DNA of 33,055 bases, taken from assembly GCA_021734075.1 (NCBI GenBank), contig JAIPJW010000022.1:1-33055 (forward strand), read 5' to 3'. The DNA comes from Cephaloticoccus sp. Its GTDB lineage: Bacteria > Verrucomicrobiota > Verrucomicrobiia > Opitutales > Opitutaceae. The notes beneath the pieces are model-generated. The model worked only from the letters and a program-made list of their open reading frames with translations, did no database searches and was not told the origin of the DNA. Below, piece after piece: positions 25,083-32,331 of the stretch. Every line of letters starts with the position of its first letter. The stretch's first letter is position 1. The position numbers and the translations under genes are program-made.

Positions 25083-25753
25083 TGAGCAACCCTTCCTTTA
25101 TCATTGTCGCCATCGATGGCGGCGCTGCCTCGGGCAAGTCATCGACCTCGCGCATCCTGGCCGATCAGTTCAACCTGCTGCACGTGGACACCGGTTCGTT
25201 CTATCGCCACATCACCGCCGAGTTGCTGCGTCGTCAGGTGCCCTACACCGATCTGCCCGCGCTCAAAAACGCGCTGGGTTCCCTGCGCTTTACCACGCAA
25301 CTGGCCGGTCGATCCGCCCAAATGCTCATCGATGGCCTGCCCGCCGGCGACGAAATCCGTGACCAACGGGTCAATGAACATGTCTCCCATTACGCCGCCA
25401 TCCCCGAGGTGCGCCAGACCTTGCTGGCTTATCAACGCGGCCAGGTCGAGGTCGCCCAAGCGCACCAATTCCGCGGCTTGGTAATGGAAGGCCGCGACAT
25501 TGGCTCGGTGATTTTTCCCGCCGCCGATTTTCGTTTTTTCCTGCATGCCGACCCCGTCGAACGCGCCAAGCGCCGCGCCGCCGAAGGCCGGCAGGATTCC
25601 ATTGCGGAGCGCGACCGGCTGGACTCCTCGCGCAAAACTTCGCCCCTCAAGAGTTCGGCCGGTGCAATTGATATCGACAGCACCCATCAATCCTTGGAAC
25701 AAGTGGTGGCTGCCATGGCGGCCACCATCGCAACCAAACTATCACCGGTATGA
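25082..25753 (+). CDS. cmk: Cytidylate kinase
   Basis: A 223-residue CMP/dCMP kinase. The P-loop is DGGAASGKSS at 12-21; next come VDTGSFYRHITAELL, the GRDIGSVIFP motif and the LID region with AKRRAAEGRQD, then ERDRLDSSRKTSPL. The ATG at 25082 overlaps the aroA stop by one base (TGATG), and the stop codon overlaps the plsC start as ATGA, so aroA-cmk-plsC should be one message. The aroA-cmk and cmk-plsC linkages are common in bacteria. Function: phosphorylates CMP/dCMP, feeding CTP for nucleic acids and phospholipid synthesis. Confidence 0.95.
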   Translation: MSNPSFIIVAIDGGAASGKSSTSRILADQFNLLHVDTGSFYRHITAELLRRQVPYTDLPALKNALGSLRFTTQLAGRSAQMLIDGLPAGDEIRDQRVNEHVSHYAAIPEVRQTLLAYQRGQVEVAQAHQFRGLVMEGRDIGSVIFPAADFRFFLHADPVERAKRRAAEGRQDSIAERDRLDSSRKTSPLKSSAGAIDIDSTHQSLEQVVAAMAATIATKLSPV

Positions 25754-26409
25754 GTCAAGCCCTACGCCAGGCAGACATGCAGCTCGTTTACGGGTTTTTC
25801 CATTATCTTGCCTACATGATTTACAGCGTGTTTTTCCGGGGCGAAGTCTCCGGGCTGGAAAACCTGCCCGCCAAGGGCTCCTTTCTCATTGCGGCCAATC
25901 ACGCCAGTTTTCTGGATCCTCCGTTCATCGGCAGCCAAGTGCCTCGCCAAATCGCCTATTTCGCCCGCAAGACCCTTTGGAAAGGCGGATTTTCCTCCTG
26001 GTGGCTCAACGAGGTTGGCACCATTCCGGTCGATCGCGACGGCGGGCAGGATGTCAGTGCCATCAAACGCGTCTTGAAGGCACTCAAGGATGACAAGGGC
26101 CTGATCCTGTTCCCGGAAGGCACGCGCACCGCCGACGGTCACTTGCAAACGCCCAAGGCCGGCGTCGGCCTGATTGCGTGTCGCGCCCAAGTGCCGGTGG
26201 TGCCGGTGAGGATTTTCGGGTCTTTTCGCGCTTATGGCAAGGGCCAGCCCCTGCGGCTCGGGACGCCGGTTAGCATCGTGTTTGGTGAACCAATTCGCCC
26301 GTCGGTCTATGACGATCCCAGCGCGGGCAAGGAACGTTACCAAGTGGCCAGTTCGAGGATCTTTGAGCGCATCACCGAGCTGACCCTGCCCGTTCACCTG
26401 GTGATTTGA
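25750..26409 (+). CDS. plsC: 1-acyl-sn-glycerol-3-phosphate acyltransferase
   Basis: A 219-residue PlsC-type acyltransferase that makes phosphatidic acid from lysophosphatidate at the inner membrane. Motif I NHASFLD (50-56), motif II around GTIPVDRDGG, motif III FPEGTR (121-126) and motif IV VPVVPVRIFG are all present in the normal order. An N-terminal hydrophobic segment (FFHYLAYMIYSVFF) anchors it. ATG 25750 overlaps the cmk stop (ATGA). It is the last gene of the tyrA-aroA-cmk-plsC run. Confidence 0.93.
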   Translation: MSQALRQADMQLVYGFFHYLAYMIYSVFFRGEVSGLENLPAKGSFLIAANHASFLDPPFIGSQVPRQIAYFARKTLWKGGFSSWWLNEVGTIPVDRDGGQDVSAIKRVLKALKDDKGLILFPEGTRTADGHLQTPKAGVGLIACRAQVPVVPVRIFGSFRAYGKGQPLRLGTPVSIVFGEPIRPSVYDDPSAGKERYQVASSRIFERITELTLPVHLVI

Positions 26410-26573
26410 TTTCGCGCTCCAGCGGCAATCGTAAACGTTGCGGTGCAGCACGTGTCCCGCACCCATGAGCCGACCAGCGGAATCATTTTTTTGTAACTTT
26501 GGTCTGCTTTCCGGGTTATTGAAAATGACCTTGGCACAACACGAGGCGAGAAACTCAAACTCCAACCCTCATT

Positions 26574-26591
26574 ATTCCGAGTCTTCGGAAT
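26574..26591 (+). promoter_or_regulatory. Hairpin in the leader of the TonB-C-like gene
   Basis: ATTCCGA (26574-26580) and TCGGAAT (26585-26591) form a perfect 7-pair dyad around GTCT, ending 7 bases before the ATG at 26599. It sits where a ribosome site would be, so it could affect translation initiation or act as an operator. The gap 26410-26598 contains no gene; a TTGTAA near 26491 is a possible -35 without a good -10. Confidence 0.45.
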
Positions 26592-26598
26592 CAAGATC

Positions 26599-26955
26599 AT
26601 GCATAAGTTCAAATTGTTAGTCAGTGCCACGCTCGCGAGCGCCGTTATTTCAACTTCAGCCTTCGCCGGTGGCAGCCAACAGGCGCAGCCCATCACCAAA
26701 GTTGCCCAACCCGTCAAAGCCGTCACTCCTTCGGATTTGCCCCGCAAATATCTGGGGGAAACCATTCGCGTCTGCATGACAATTGATGAAGCCGGCCGGG
26801 CCAGCAACATCGAGATGGATGCGTTCTATGACCGGGAATTGGCCCGCAGTGTTATCCCGGCCGTTGCCCAATGGAAGTTCAAGCCGGCAGTGAAGGACGG
26901 TCAGCCCGTCAGTCAACGGGTCATTCTGCCGATCGAGTTCGTTGCCGGTTCTTGA
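26599..26955 (+). CDS. Small exported protein with TonB-type C-terminal domain
   Basis: A 118-residue protein with a Sec signal peptide (LVSATLASAVISTSAFA-G, cleavage near residue 23). The mature part matches the TonB C-terminal domain: YLGETIRVCMTIDEAGRASN, then IPAVAQWKFKPAVKDGQPV and VILPIEF. It lacks the N-terminal transmembrane anchor and Pro-rich span of true TonB, so it is a soluble periplasmic relative, not an energy transducer. The function of such short forms is unknown. It is transcribed alone and is flanked by a leader hairpin and by two hairpins at its end. Confidence 0.82.
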   Translation: MHKFKLLVSATLASAVISTSAFAGGSQQAQPITKVAQPVKAVTPSDLPRKYLGETIRVCMTIDEAGRASNIEMDAFYDRELARSVIPAVAQWKFKPAVKDGQPVSQRVILPIEFVAGS

Positions 26956-26960
26956 ACCGG
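26945..26960. other. Palindrome across the stop codon of the TonB-C-like gene
   Basis: CCGGTTC (26945-26951) pairs perfectly with GAACCGG (26954-26960) around a TT loop. The stop codon (26953-26955) is inside it. No T-run follows. Confidence 0.5.
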
Positions 26961-26980
26961 GACACGATCGCAAATTGTTC

Positions 26981-27018
26981 GGCCGTCGGGTAAAACCATC
27001 TGCACTTACCCGATGGCC
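26981..27018. terminator. Candidate bidirectional terminator between convergent genes
   Basis: GGCCGTCGGGTAA (26981-26993) pairs with TTACCCGATGGCC (27006-27018) over 13 positions with one G-T wobble, around a 12-base loop. It lies between the TonB-C-like gene and convergent pdxH. The flanking T/A runs are short (TTGCTTCTG on plus), so efficiency is uncertain. Confidence 0.55.
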
Positions 27019-27062
27019 TTGCTTCTGCCCGGGGCGTGGGCGGCAAGATCTGATCCGTTCAA

Positions 27063-27719
27063 TCAGGGCATCAGTCGCACAATGTCCCAGCCGTCGTTGA
27101 TGTCTCGTCGGTAACGAAAGCGATCATGCATCCGGTTGGGCCGGCCCTGCCAGAATTCAAACGTCGCCGGCACCACGCGATAGCCTCCCCAATGGTCCGG
27201 CAGGGGCACCTCACCCCGCATAAACTTCGCCTTCATCTCGGCAAATTTGGTCTCGAGGACCGAACGCGTGGTGATGACCTCGCTCTGGCGTGAGGCCCAG
27301 GCGCCGATCTGGCTGTCATGCGGGCGCGAGATAAAATACTTGAGCGATTCGGCGGTGGAAATTTTTGCGGCCTCCCCCGTGATGACGACTTGCCGCTCCA
27401 ACGGCAGCCAGGTCAACAGCAAAGCGACGTGGGGATTGACGGCGATGTCCCGCGCTTTGGCGCTTTCATAATTGGTGTAGAAAACCAATCCACGTTCATC
27501 AAAAGCCTTGAGCAGCACCGTGCGTAAATTGGGATGCCCCGTGGCATTGGCCGTGGCCAGAGCCATGGCATTGGGCTCGAGCACCTCGGTCTCGATGGCT
27601 TCGCGCATCCAGTGGTCGAACTGCGCAAAAGGATCAGGCTTCAAATCGGTCAGATCAAGTGACCGGGCGGCGAAGTTGCGGCGCATGGCTTCCAAATGCA
27701 TGCCCGGAAGTCTGACCAT
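27063..27719 (-). CDS. pdxH: Pyridoxamine/pyridoxine 5'-phosphate oxidase
   Basis: A 218-residue FMN enzyme making pyridoxal phosphate, the same length as E. coli PdxH. Landmarks are DPFAQFDHWMREAIE, NLRTVLLKAFDERG (FMN phosphate site), FYTNYESAKARDI, the SRPHDSQIGAWASRQSE block and the C-terminal EFWQGRPNRMHDRFRYRR, which carries substrate-binding Arg and His. ATG 27719 is used; an internal ATG at residue 7 is possible. It lies 49 bases downstream of trpS on the same strand. PLP made here is the cofactor used by glycogen phosphorylase and many aminotransferases. Confidence 0.95.
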   Translation of the reverse strand: MVRLPGMHLEAMRRNFAARSLDLTDLKPDPFAQFDHWMREAIETEVLEPNAMALATANATGHPNLRTVLLKAFDERGLVFYTNYESAKARDIAVNPHVALLLTWLPLERQVVITGEAAKISTAESLKYFISRPHDSQIGAWASRQSEVITTRSVLETKFAEMKAKFMRGEVPLPDHWGGYRVVPATFEFWQGRPNRMHDRFRYRRDINDGWDIVRLMP

Positions 27720-27768
27720 GGCGCGCTGCGAAGCAAGGCCACCCGATCAGCCAGAACCGCAAACCCGT

Positions 27769-28734
27769 TCAGGTCAGGCCGCAGGCTTGACGGGCGCGCT
27801 GCACCACATCCGCGGCAACATCCCGGGCCCGCCTGGCCCCATCCGCCAGAACTTGGTCCACGTAGTCGGCATTGGCCGCCAGTTCGGTGCGTTTCGCGCG
27901 GTAAAGCGCAAAATAATTCCAATAGTGCTCAAACAGCGCCTTCTTCAGGTCGCCGTAACCGAGTCCACCGGCACGGAGGCGCGCTTCGTAGTCCGCCGCC
28001 ACCTCGGCCGGCGCCACGAGGTGCAGGAGTTGCACTGCCACATTTTTCTCGGCATCCGGCTTGGGTTCCGCGGGCGTGCGGCTGTCCATCACGATACCCA
28101 TGATCTTTTTGCGCGTGGATTTTTCCTCACCAAAAATATCTATCGTATTGCCATAACTCTTGCTCATTTTCTGGCCGTCCAGACCGGGCACCGTGGCCAC
28201 ACCCTCGCGGATCTCCGACTCCGGCACGACAAAGGTTTCGCCGTAGGCTTGGTTGAACTTGATCGCAATATCCCGCGTCATCTCAACGTGCTGTTTTTGG
28301 TCCTTGCCCACGGGCACGCGCTCGGAGTCGTAGAGCAATATATCCGCCGCCATCAGCACCGGATACGCAAAGAGTCCGAAATTGGCCGGAATACCCTTGG
28401 CCGTCTTGTCCTTGTAGCTGTGCGCCCGCTCCAACAATCCCATCGGCGTCAGCGTGCCCAGAATCCAAGTCAGTTCGCAGACCTCGGGCACATCACTCTG
28501 CTTCCAGAACACGCTGTGCTTGGGATCAAGCCCGCAGGCCAGCCAGTCGAGGGCGACACTGCGACTGTTTTTCCGACGTTCCGCCGGGTCGGTCAACGAC
28601 GTCATCGAGTGGTAGTCCGCAATAAAATAAAAGCACTCACCGCGATTCTGCGCCTGGATCGCGGGCAGCATGGCCCCAAAATAATTGCCAATATGCAGGG
28701 TGCCGGAAGGCTGAATGCCGGTGAGGGTTCTCAT
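27769..28734 (-). CDS. trpS: Tryptophan-tRNA ligase
   Basis: A 321-residue class I aminoacyl-tRNA synthetase. The HIGH-type motif is in TGIQPSGTLHIGNYFGA at the N-terminus and the KMSKS motif is intact in GQKMSKSYGNTIDIF. TrpRS-specific segments include YHSMTSLTDP, WILGTLTPMGLLERAHSYKD and PVLMAADILLYD. I use ATG 28734 (MRTLTGIQPSG), since the six codons upstream in the open frame add nothing family-like. The length is normal. It is transcribed towards pdxH and may share its message. Confidence 0.95.
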   Translation of the reverse strand: MRTLTGIQPSGTLHIGNYFGAMLPAIQAQNRGECFYFIADYHSMTSLTDPAERRKNSRSVALDWLACGLDPKHSVFWKQSDVPEVCELTWILGTLTPMGLLERAHSYKDKTAKGIPANFGLFAYPVLMAADILLYDSERVPVGKDQKQHVEMTRDIAIKFNQAYGETFVVPESEIREGVATVPGLDGQKMSKSYGNTIDIFGEEKSTRKKIMGIVMDSRTPAEPKPDAEKNVAVQLLHLVAPAEVAADYEARLRAGGLGYGDLKKALFEHYWNYFALYRAKRTELAANADYVDQVLADGARRARDVAADVVQRARQACGLT

Positions 28735-28770
28735 GGTTGCAGTCACTATCACGAAGCAGTCCCAACCGCG

Positions 28771-29451
28771 TCAATCCCGACGAGCCACCCGGCTGATGCT
28801 GGGCCGGTCACGCGCAATCGTGCCCTCCGCCAGATATCCGCCAAACGATGTCAGCGGCATCACCAAAGCCCGTCGCCCGAGCAAGGTGCCGGGCATCAAC
28901 ACGGCATTGCAGCCCACTTCCGCCTTATCCCCGACAATCGCCCCCATTTTGCGCAGACCGGTGGCATGGTTCTGGTCATTCAGCTGCAGCACAATCTCAG
29001 CTTGGTCGAGTCGGAGATTGGAGCACACCACTCCGGCTCCCAAGTGGGCGTCGTTGCCCAGAATCGAGTCGCCGACGTAACTGAAATGTGGCACCTGCAC
29101 CCGGTCCAGCAGCAGGCAATTCTTGAATTCACAGGCGTTGCCCAGGACACAGTCCTCTCCGACGATCACATTGCCCCGGATATAGGCCCCGGGCCGGATT
29201 TCCGTGCGTGCGCCGATCCACGCGGGACCGATGATGGTCGCATATGCGGGTAATTTTACCGTCGGGTGCAAATAGACCGAACCCTCAATATGCACCCCGG
29301 GTGGCACCGCTGACAGTCCAGACTCGAACTGATACGCGACGAGCGCAGGCCCGATCCGCTTGAGCCATTCCCATGGCCGGGTATCCGCCGAAAATTGCGG
29401 GGCAAATTGCGCGAGCGAAGTCGGCAGGGTAAAAAATTCAGCGGCGAACAT
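28771..29451 (-). CDS. Left-handed beta-helix (hexapeptide repeat) protein, GlmU-C-like
   Basis: A 226-residue protein whose residues 50-200 are hexapeptide repeats of the left-handed beta-helix fold: VHIEGSVYLHPTVKLPAYA, IIGPAWIGARTEIRPGAYIR, NVIVGEDCVLGNACEFKNC, HFSYVGDSILGNDAHLGAG and AIVGDKAEVGCNAVLMPG. The order and the HFSYVGDSILG motif are like the acyltransferase half of GlmU and archaeal-type sugar nucleotidyltransferases. No nucleotidyltransferase domain is present, so it could be a stand-alone sugar-phosphate acetyltransferase or a helix-only regulator. Its neighbours are trpS (36 bases downstream of this gene) and an Idh-type oxidoreductase upstream. Confidence 0.85.
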   Translation of the reverse strand: MFAAEFFTLPTSLAQFAPQFSADTRPWEWLKRIGPALVAYQFESGLSAVPPGVHIEGSVYLHPTVKLPAYATIIGPAWIGARTEIRPGAYIRGNVIVGEDCVLGNACEFKNCLLLDRVQVPHFSYVGDSILGNDAHLGAGVVCSNLRLDQAEIVLQLNDQNHATGLRKMGAIVGDKAEVGCNAVLMPGTLLGRRALVMPLTSFGGYLAEGTIARDRPSISRVARRD

Positions 29452-29460
29452 GAGTCGTTT

Positions 29461-30495
29461 CTAGCGAATTTCAGTCAGTTGGACAGGACGTTTCTCGGTC
29501 AGTGACCGGTCGGCGGCAAATATCACCTCGTGGGTCGCCATCGCCTCGGCCAGGCCGCTCAAGGGCATTTCCCGCCCGGCCGCCAAGGCGGCGAAAAACG
29601 CATCGAACTGGGACCGGTAGGGATGATCAGCCACATCCCCCGAATCGATGGGTTTCATGTCCGATTCGGTCCAGAGTTTGCGGTCATAATCCGGCGTGTT
29701 GATCGTAAATTTCTGGTCAAGGATGCTGCCCTCGCTGCCCACCAAGTGCGTATGAAAGTAATAGGGCTGCAGGCAGTCGATCACCGAGGCACACTTTCCC
29801 ACCCGACCGTCCCGAAATTTTAGCAACGTGACACTGGTGGTCGGATAGTCGTATTTCTGAAATATCGGATTGGTCGATTGGGTGGCATAGCTCATGACTT
29901 CCTCCACTTCCCCGCCCATGCAGAGCAGCAGGGCATCCAGGGCATGGCAGCCGGCCGACAGCAGACTCGAGCCACCACCACGCCGGGTCACATTCCAACG
30001 ATATTGCCCATACCAGGGACCGGAACCATGGTAGTAATCCACTTCACCGTAGTGCACCCGACCGATCTTTCCCTGGTCCAGCATGGCCCTGATGCCCAGA
30101 AACTGGCTGGACCAACGGCACTCAAAACAAATGCAGAACCTGACCCCGGCGGCTTTGACCGCGGCTTCCACCTGGCGCAGCTCAGCCAGTTCCAGCACCA
30201 TGGGTTTTTCCAGAATGATATGCTTGCCGGCCCGTGCCGCCGCGATCGCATGGGCCGCGTGCAACCACGGGTAGCTGGTAATTGCCACCATCTCAATTGA
30301 CGGGTCGGCCAGCAGGTCTTCCAGCGTCGTATGGATTTTGATCGCGGACCCATGGCGCGCAGAAAGCTCTGCAGCTGACAGAGCCCGGGAGGAGCACACC
30401 GCGGTCACCTGTCCCCCGGTGCCGCCATTGATCGCGGCAATGTGGGCGGTAGCCGCCCAGCCATAGCCGATGATGCCAACATTGCATTGATTCAT
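29461..30495 (-). CDS. Gfo/Idh/MocA family oxidoreductase
   Basis: A 344-residue NAD(P)-dependent oxidoreductase, usual length for the family. The Rossmann loop is VGIIGYGWAATAHIAAI at the N-terminus (GxGxxA type), and the signature Lys is in HIILEKPMVLEL. The C-terminal beta-sheet domain includes GRVHYGEVDYYHGSGPW, a His-containing AGCHALDALLLCMGG helix and TTSVTLLKFRDGRVGK. These enzymes act on sugars, inositols or related alcohols; the substrate is unknown. It ends 9 bases from the start of the hexapeptide-repeat gene, so the two are likely co-transcribed and may act on the same sugar-type substrate. Confidence 0.9.
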   Translation of the reverse strand: MNQCNVGIIGYGWAATAHIAAINGGTGGQVTAVCSSRALSAAELSARHGSAIKIHTTLEDLLADPSIEMVAITSYPWLHAAHAIAAARAGKHIILEKPMVLELAELRQVEAAVKAAGVRFCICFECRWSSQFLGIRAMLDQGKIGRVHYGEVDYYHGSGPWYGQYRWNVTRRGGGSSLLSAGCHALDALLLCMGGEVEEVMSYATQSTNPIFQKYDYPTTSVTLLKFRDGRVGKCASVIDCLQPYYFHTHLVGSEGSILDQKFTINTPDYDRKLWTESDMKPIDSGDVADHPYRSQFDAFFAALAAGREMPLSGLAEAMATHEVIFAADRSLTEKRPVQLTEIR

Positions 30496-30583
30496 ATGCT
30501 GCCCAGAAAACAGCCGGGTTCAGCAACCAGCGCAAGCGCGGGCGCATGCCCCCCACTGGAAACGAGGCAACCCTCCCACTTGA

Positions 30584-30976
30584 CTACGGTTTTTTCCCTT
30601 CCAACTCCAGTTGTGCCGCAGCCTCTCGGGTAAAGCGCGTCCAAGGCAGAGCTCGCAGCCTTTCGGCCGGAATGGGCATGCCGGTGCGCTCGCAGATCCC
30701 ATACTTGCCCAATTGCAGCCGGTGCAGGGCCGCATCCACCTCAATCAGCATGTTTTTCTCCAAGGCCAGTTCCGCAGCCAAAATTTCATGCTCCGTGAGT
30801 TCACTGGCCGTTCCGGCAAATCCTTTGTGATCCTGATATTCCGGCATAACCGAATCCTGTTTATGTTCGGTCCATTCCCCGGCCAGTCGCTGGCGCAGGG
30901 CCTGCAGGGTCCGGAAATGCCAGGACCACTTCGAGGGAATTTCAGGTGTCGATTTCGAAATTGATTCGGAGGACAT
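30584..30976 (-). CDS. DksA/TraR-type protein lacking the zinc ligands
   Basis: A 130-residue protein of the DksA/TraR C4-zinc-finger family in its C-terminal half (LQLGKYGICERTGMPIPAER, then LRALPWTRFTREAA). The canonical C-x2-C-x17-C-x2-C positions hold Cys95, Thr98, Thr116 and Ala119, so the spacing is kept but only one ligand remains and zinc binding is unlikely. The helical region before it (35-90) is the coiled coil, but the acidic DxxDxA tip of DksA is not seen. The protein may still bind the RNA polymerase secondary channel. A TATTAT at 31026-31031 is a possible -10 box 50 bases upstream. Confidence 0.85.
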   Translation of the reverse strand: MSSESISKSTPEIPSKWSWHFRTLQALRQRLAGEWTEHKQDSVMPEYQDHKGFAGTASELTEHEILAAELALEKNMLIEVDAALHRLQLGKYGICERTGMPIPAERLRALPWTRFTREAAAQLELEGKKP

Positions 30977-31390
30977 GGCGAGGGGGATTGAGGGTTGGAT
31001 TGGGCGACACTAGCGCCTGGACCCCATAATATCTCACGGCTGGTGGACTGATACTGCGCAGCGATTGGCTTACTTACCGCAGATTTTGACTGGTCGTGGA
31101 ATTCACGCCCAATCCGGGCATAAAAAAGCGCCTCAGGGCATAGAAACAGCAGGAGCCTCGCAGTTGTCTGCTAAAAGTGGATTTGATCACGCGGTCCGGT
31201 TGGGACGCAAAGAAGGCACTTCTAGTGACCACAAACAGCATAGGAGAACGGCGAGTTAGAGTCGTTAAGCTCCGAATTTCTTTCAATGAGCTCTTGTTAA
31301 CTCGAGCTCATGAATCACTGCACCTAGGCCGTCAGCTGGCCGACCCTGGTGTGGTCAATATCAGCCAGCATCAAGCAACCATATTAGAAT
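30977..31390. other. Region without a recognisable gene
   Basis: 414 bases upstream of the DksA/TraR-like gene. It probably carries that gene's promoter (TATTAT on minus at 31026-31031). A plus-strand frame from GTG 31177 to 31452 (91 residues) is open and reads RRVRVVKLRISFNELLLTRA in part, but has no family match I know and overlaps the next ORF by 62 bases, so I do not call it. Base composition falls here compared with the genes to the left. Confidence 0.4.
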
Positions 31391-31693
31391 ATGAAAACAG
31401 AAGATTCGCCGGCCTCGCCGGCATACCAAAAAACGCAGCCTTCGCAGCTTAGTGGAGGCCTTCACCTAGAAGGCACTGTGATCGCAGTCAGAACCGAAGA
31501 AAAGGAATGGGAAAAGGTAAATTATACTCAATCCACGGTGAGTGTGTCCGACGGAGAACAAGTGTTTCTTTGGAGACACCGTCACGACGACAAACCATGG
31601 GAGGCCCCAAAACTATTTCAGGTGATCAAACTTCGCGTTCATCGAACCAACACCGAAAAAGGACAGATTACTTTGAGCGGGATTCTTGTCTAA
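31391..31693 (+). CDS. Hypothetical small protein, possible OB-fold
   Basis: A 100-residue ORF from ATG 31391. The first 25 residues are Ser/Pro/Gln rich; residues 26-100 look like one compact beta domain (LHLEGTVIAVRTEEKEWEKV, VSVSDGEQVFLWRHRHDDKP, FQVIKLRVHRTNTEKGQI, TLSGIL). The alternation of hydrophobic and charged residues resembles a small OB-fold or single-strand-binding protein, but this is only an impression. There is no strong ribosome site. It lies in the lower-GC right end of the window near mobile-element traces. The function is unknown. Confidence 0.5.
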   Translation: MKTEDSPASPAYQKTQPSQLSGGLHLEGTVIAVRTEEKEWEKVNYTQSTVSVSDGEQVFLWRHRHDDKPWEAPKLFQVIKLRVHRTNTEKGQITLSGILV

Positions 31694-31892
31694 CAGATGT
31701 CTCGCCCAGCATTTTCCGCCACTCTTCGGGGCTGTGGCTGAATGCACTAGATTGTCCAAAGCGAGCGCTAGCAGTCGTTGCCAGAAACCACTGAAAATCC
31801 TGCGATGTAATTCCGTCAGAATTGGTGGTGAGTCTGTGCTGCTCAACGGCATGTTGAAGGTTATCGGCGTATCTGTTCTCAATTCGAGCCAT
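31668..31892 (-). CDS. Hypothetical small protein
   Basis: A 74-residue ORF from ATG 31892 (four codons inside a slightly longer frame). It is hydrophilic: ARIENRYADNLQHAVEQHRL near the start and SGDFQWFL-like aromatic residues mid-way (TSQDFQWFLATTASARFG), then SPEEWRKMLGE. GTGAG about 8-12 bases before the ATG may be a ribosome site. It converges with the gene at 31391, overlapping its last 26 bases. No family is recognised, and it may not be real. Confidence 0.35.
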   Translation of the reverse strand: MARIENRYADNLQHAVEQHRLTTNSDGITSQDFQWFLATTASARFGQSSAFSHSPEEWRKMLGETSVRQESRSK

Positions 31893-31926
31893 ATTTGTTC
31901 TCACTAATACTGAAAACTAGAAAGAA

Positions 31927-31959
31927 AAACCCCGGTAACTTTTTGGATTACCGGGGTTT
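31927..31959 (-). terminator. Strong hairpin, likely minus-strand terminator
   Basis: AAACCCCGGTAA (31927-31938) pairs perfectly over 12 bases with TTACCGGGGTTT (31948-31959), 9-base loop. On the minus strand it is followed by TTTTCTTT, so it would stop leftward transcription, for example from the Fic gene. It abuts the tRNA-like fragment at 31969. Confidence 0.7.
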
Positions 31960-31967
31960 ACTATGAA

Positions 31968-32213
31968 ATGGAGCGGGCGAAGAGACTCGAACTGCTCAGA
32001 CTGATTTTGCATTCAGTTTTGAATGCTGAAGGTTGCGAAAGTCAGCCTTCGCCCGACGCAGCGGGAGACGCATCTCCAACAAATCATGCCACCTCCACGG
32101 ACCAACTGGAAGCTTGGGTTAGCGATATGGAAGTGATTGCGAGCACTTGGCCAAACCTGAGCCAGAGTCTCCAAAATGGACTCATGGCAATCATAAGGTC
32201 ATCGCCGCGGTGA
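31968..32213 (+). pseudogene. ORF resembling the 3' tail of a site-specific recombinase gene
   Basis: An 81-residue frame that begins in the tRNA-like sequence (ERAKRLELLRLIL) and ends DQLEAWVSDMEVIASTWPNL followed by QSLQNGLMAIIRSS. The LEAW...WPNLSQSLQNGLMAII pattern is like the short tails found after integrase genes in Planctomycetes/Verrucomicrobia, where an integrase has recombined with a tRNA 3' end (from memory, not searched). The frame has a stop at 31911 and no recombinase core upstream, so at most a fragment remains. It is not expected to be functional. Confidence 0.4.
31969..32003 (-). other. tRNA-Gly-like 3'-end fragment (possible att site)
   Basis: On the minus strand this reads as a tRNA 3' end: T-arm with GTTCGAGTC and a nearly pairing stem (one mismatch), acceptor 3' strand CGCCCGC, discriminator T and CCA. 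The 5' half (D-arm, anticodon arm and matching GCGGGCG) is missing, so it is not a functional tRNA. Such fragments are typical products of integration at tRNA genes. A related sequence in inverse orientation (CTTCGCCCG) lies near 32048-32056. Confidence 0.5.
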
Positions 32214-32331
32214 CGTAACACGCTTTCATTTTCATATGGCATGAACCCGGGATTCACCATGGATGTCGCCGCAATCCGTTTATGTGAGAGCACTGAGGTA
32301 TCTCCGGAACCCAAAGGACCCTTCCCGCCCA

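Noticed and set aside
27508-29253. Long open frame on plus (581 codons) antisense to trpS and the hexapeptide-repeat gene
   Set aside because: It is the shadow of GC-rich coding sequence on the other strand. The peptide is rich in His, Arg, Gly and Gln with no domain, while the minus strand carries unmistakable TrpRS motifs.
31969-32066. A complete tRNA on the minus strand
   Set aside because: Only the T-arm and 3' acceptor strand fit. There is no D-arm, no anticodon arm with 7-base loop, and no matching 5' acceptor strand.
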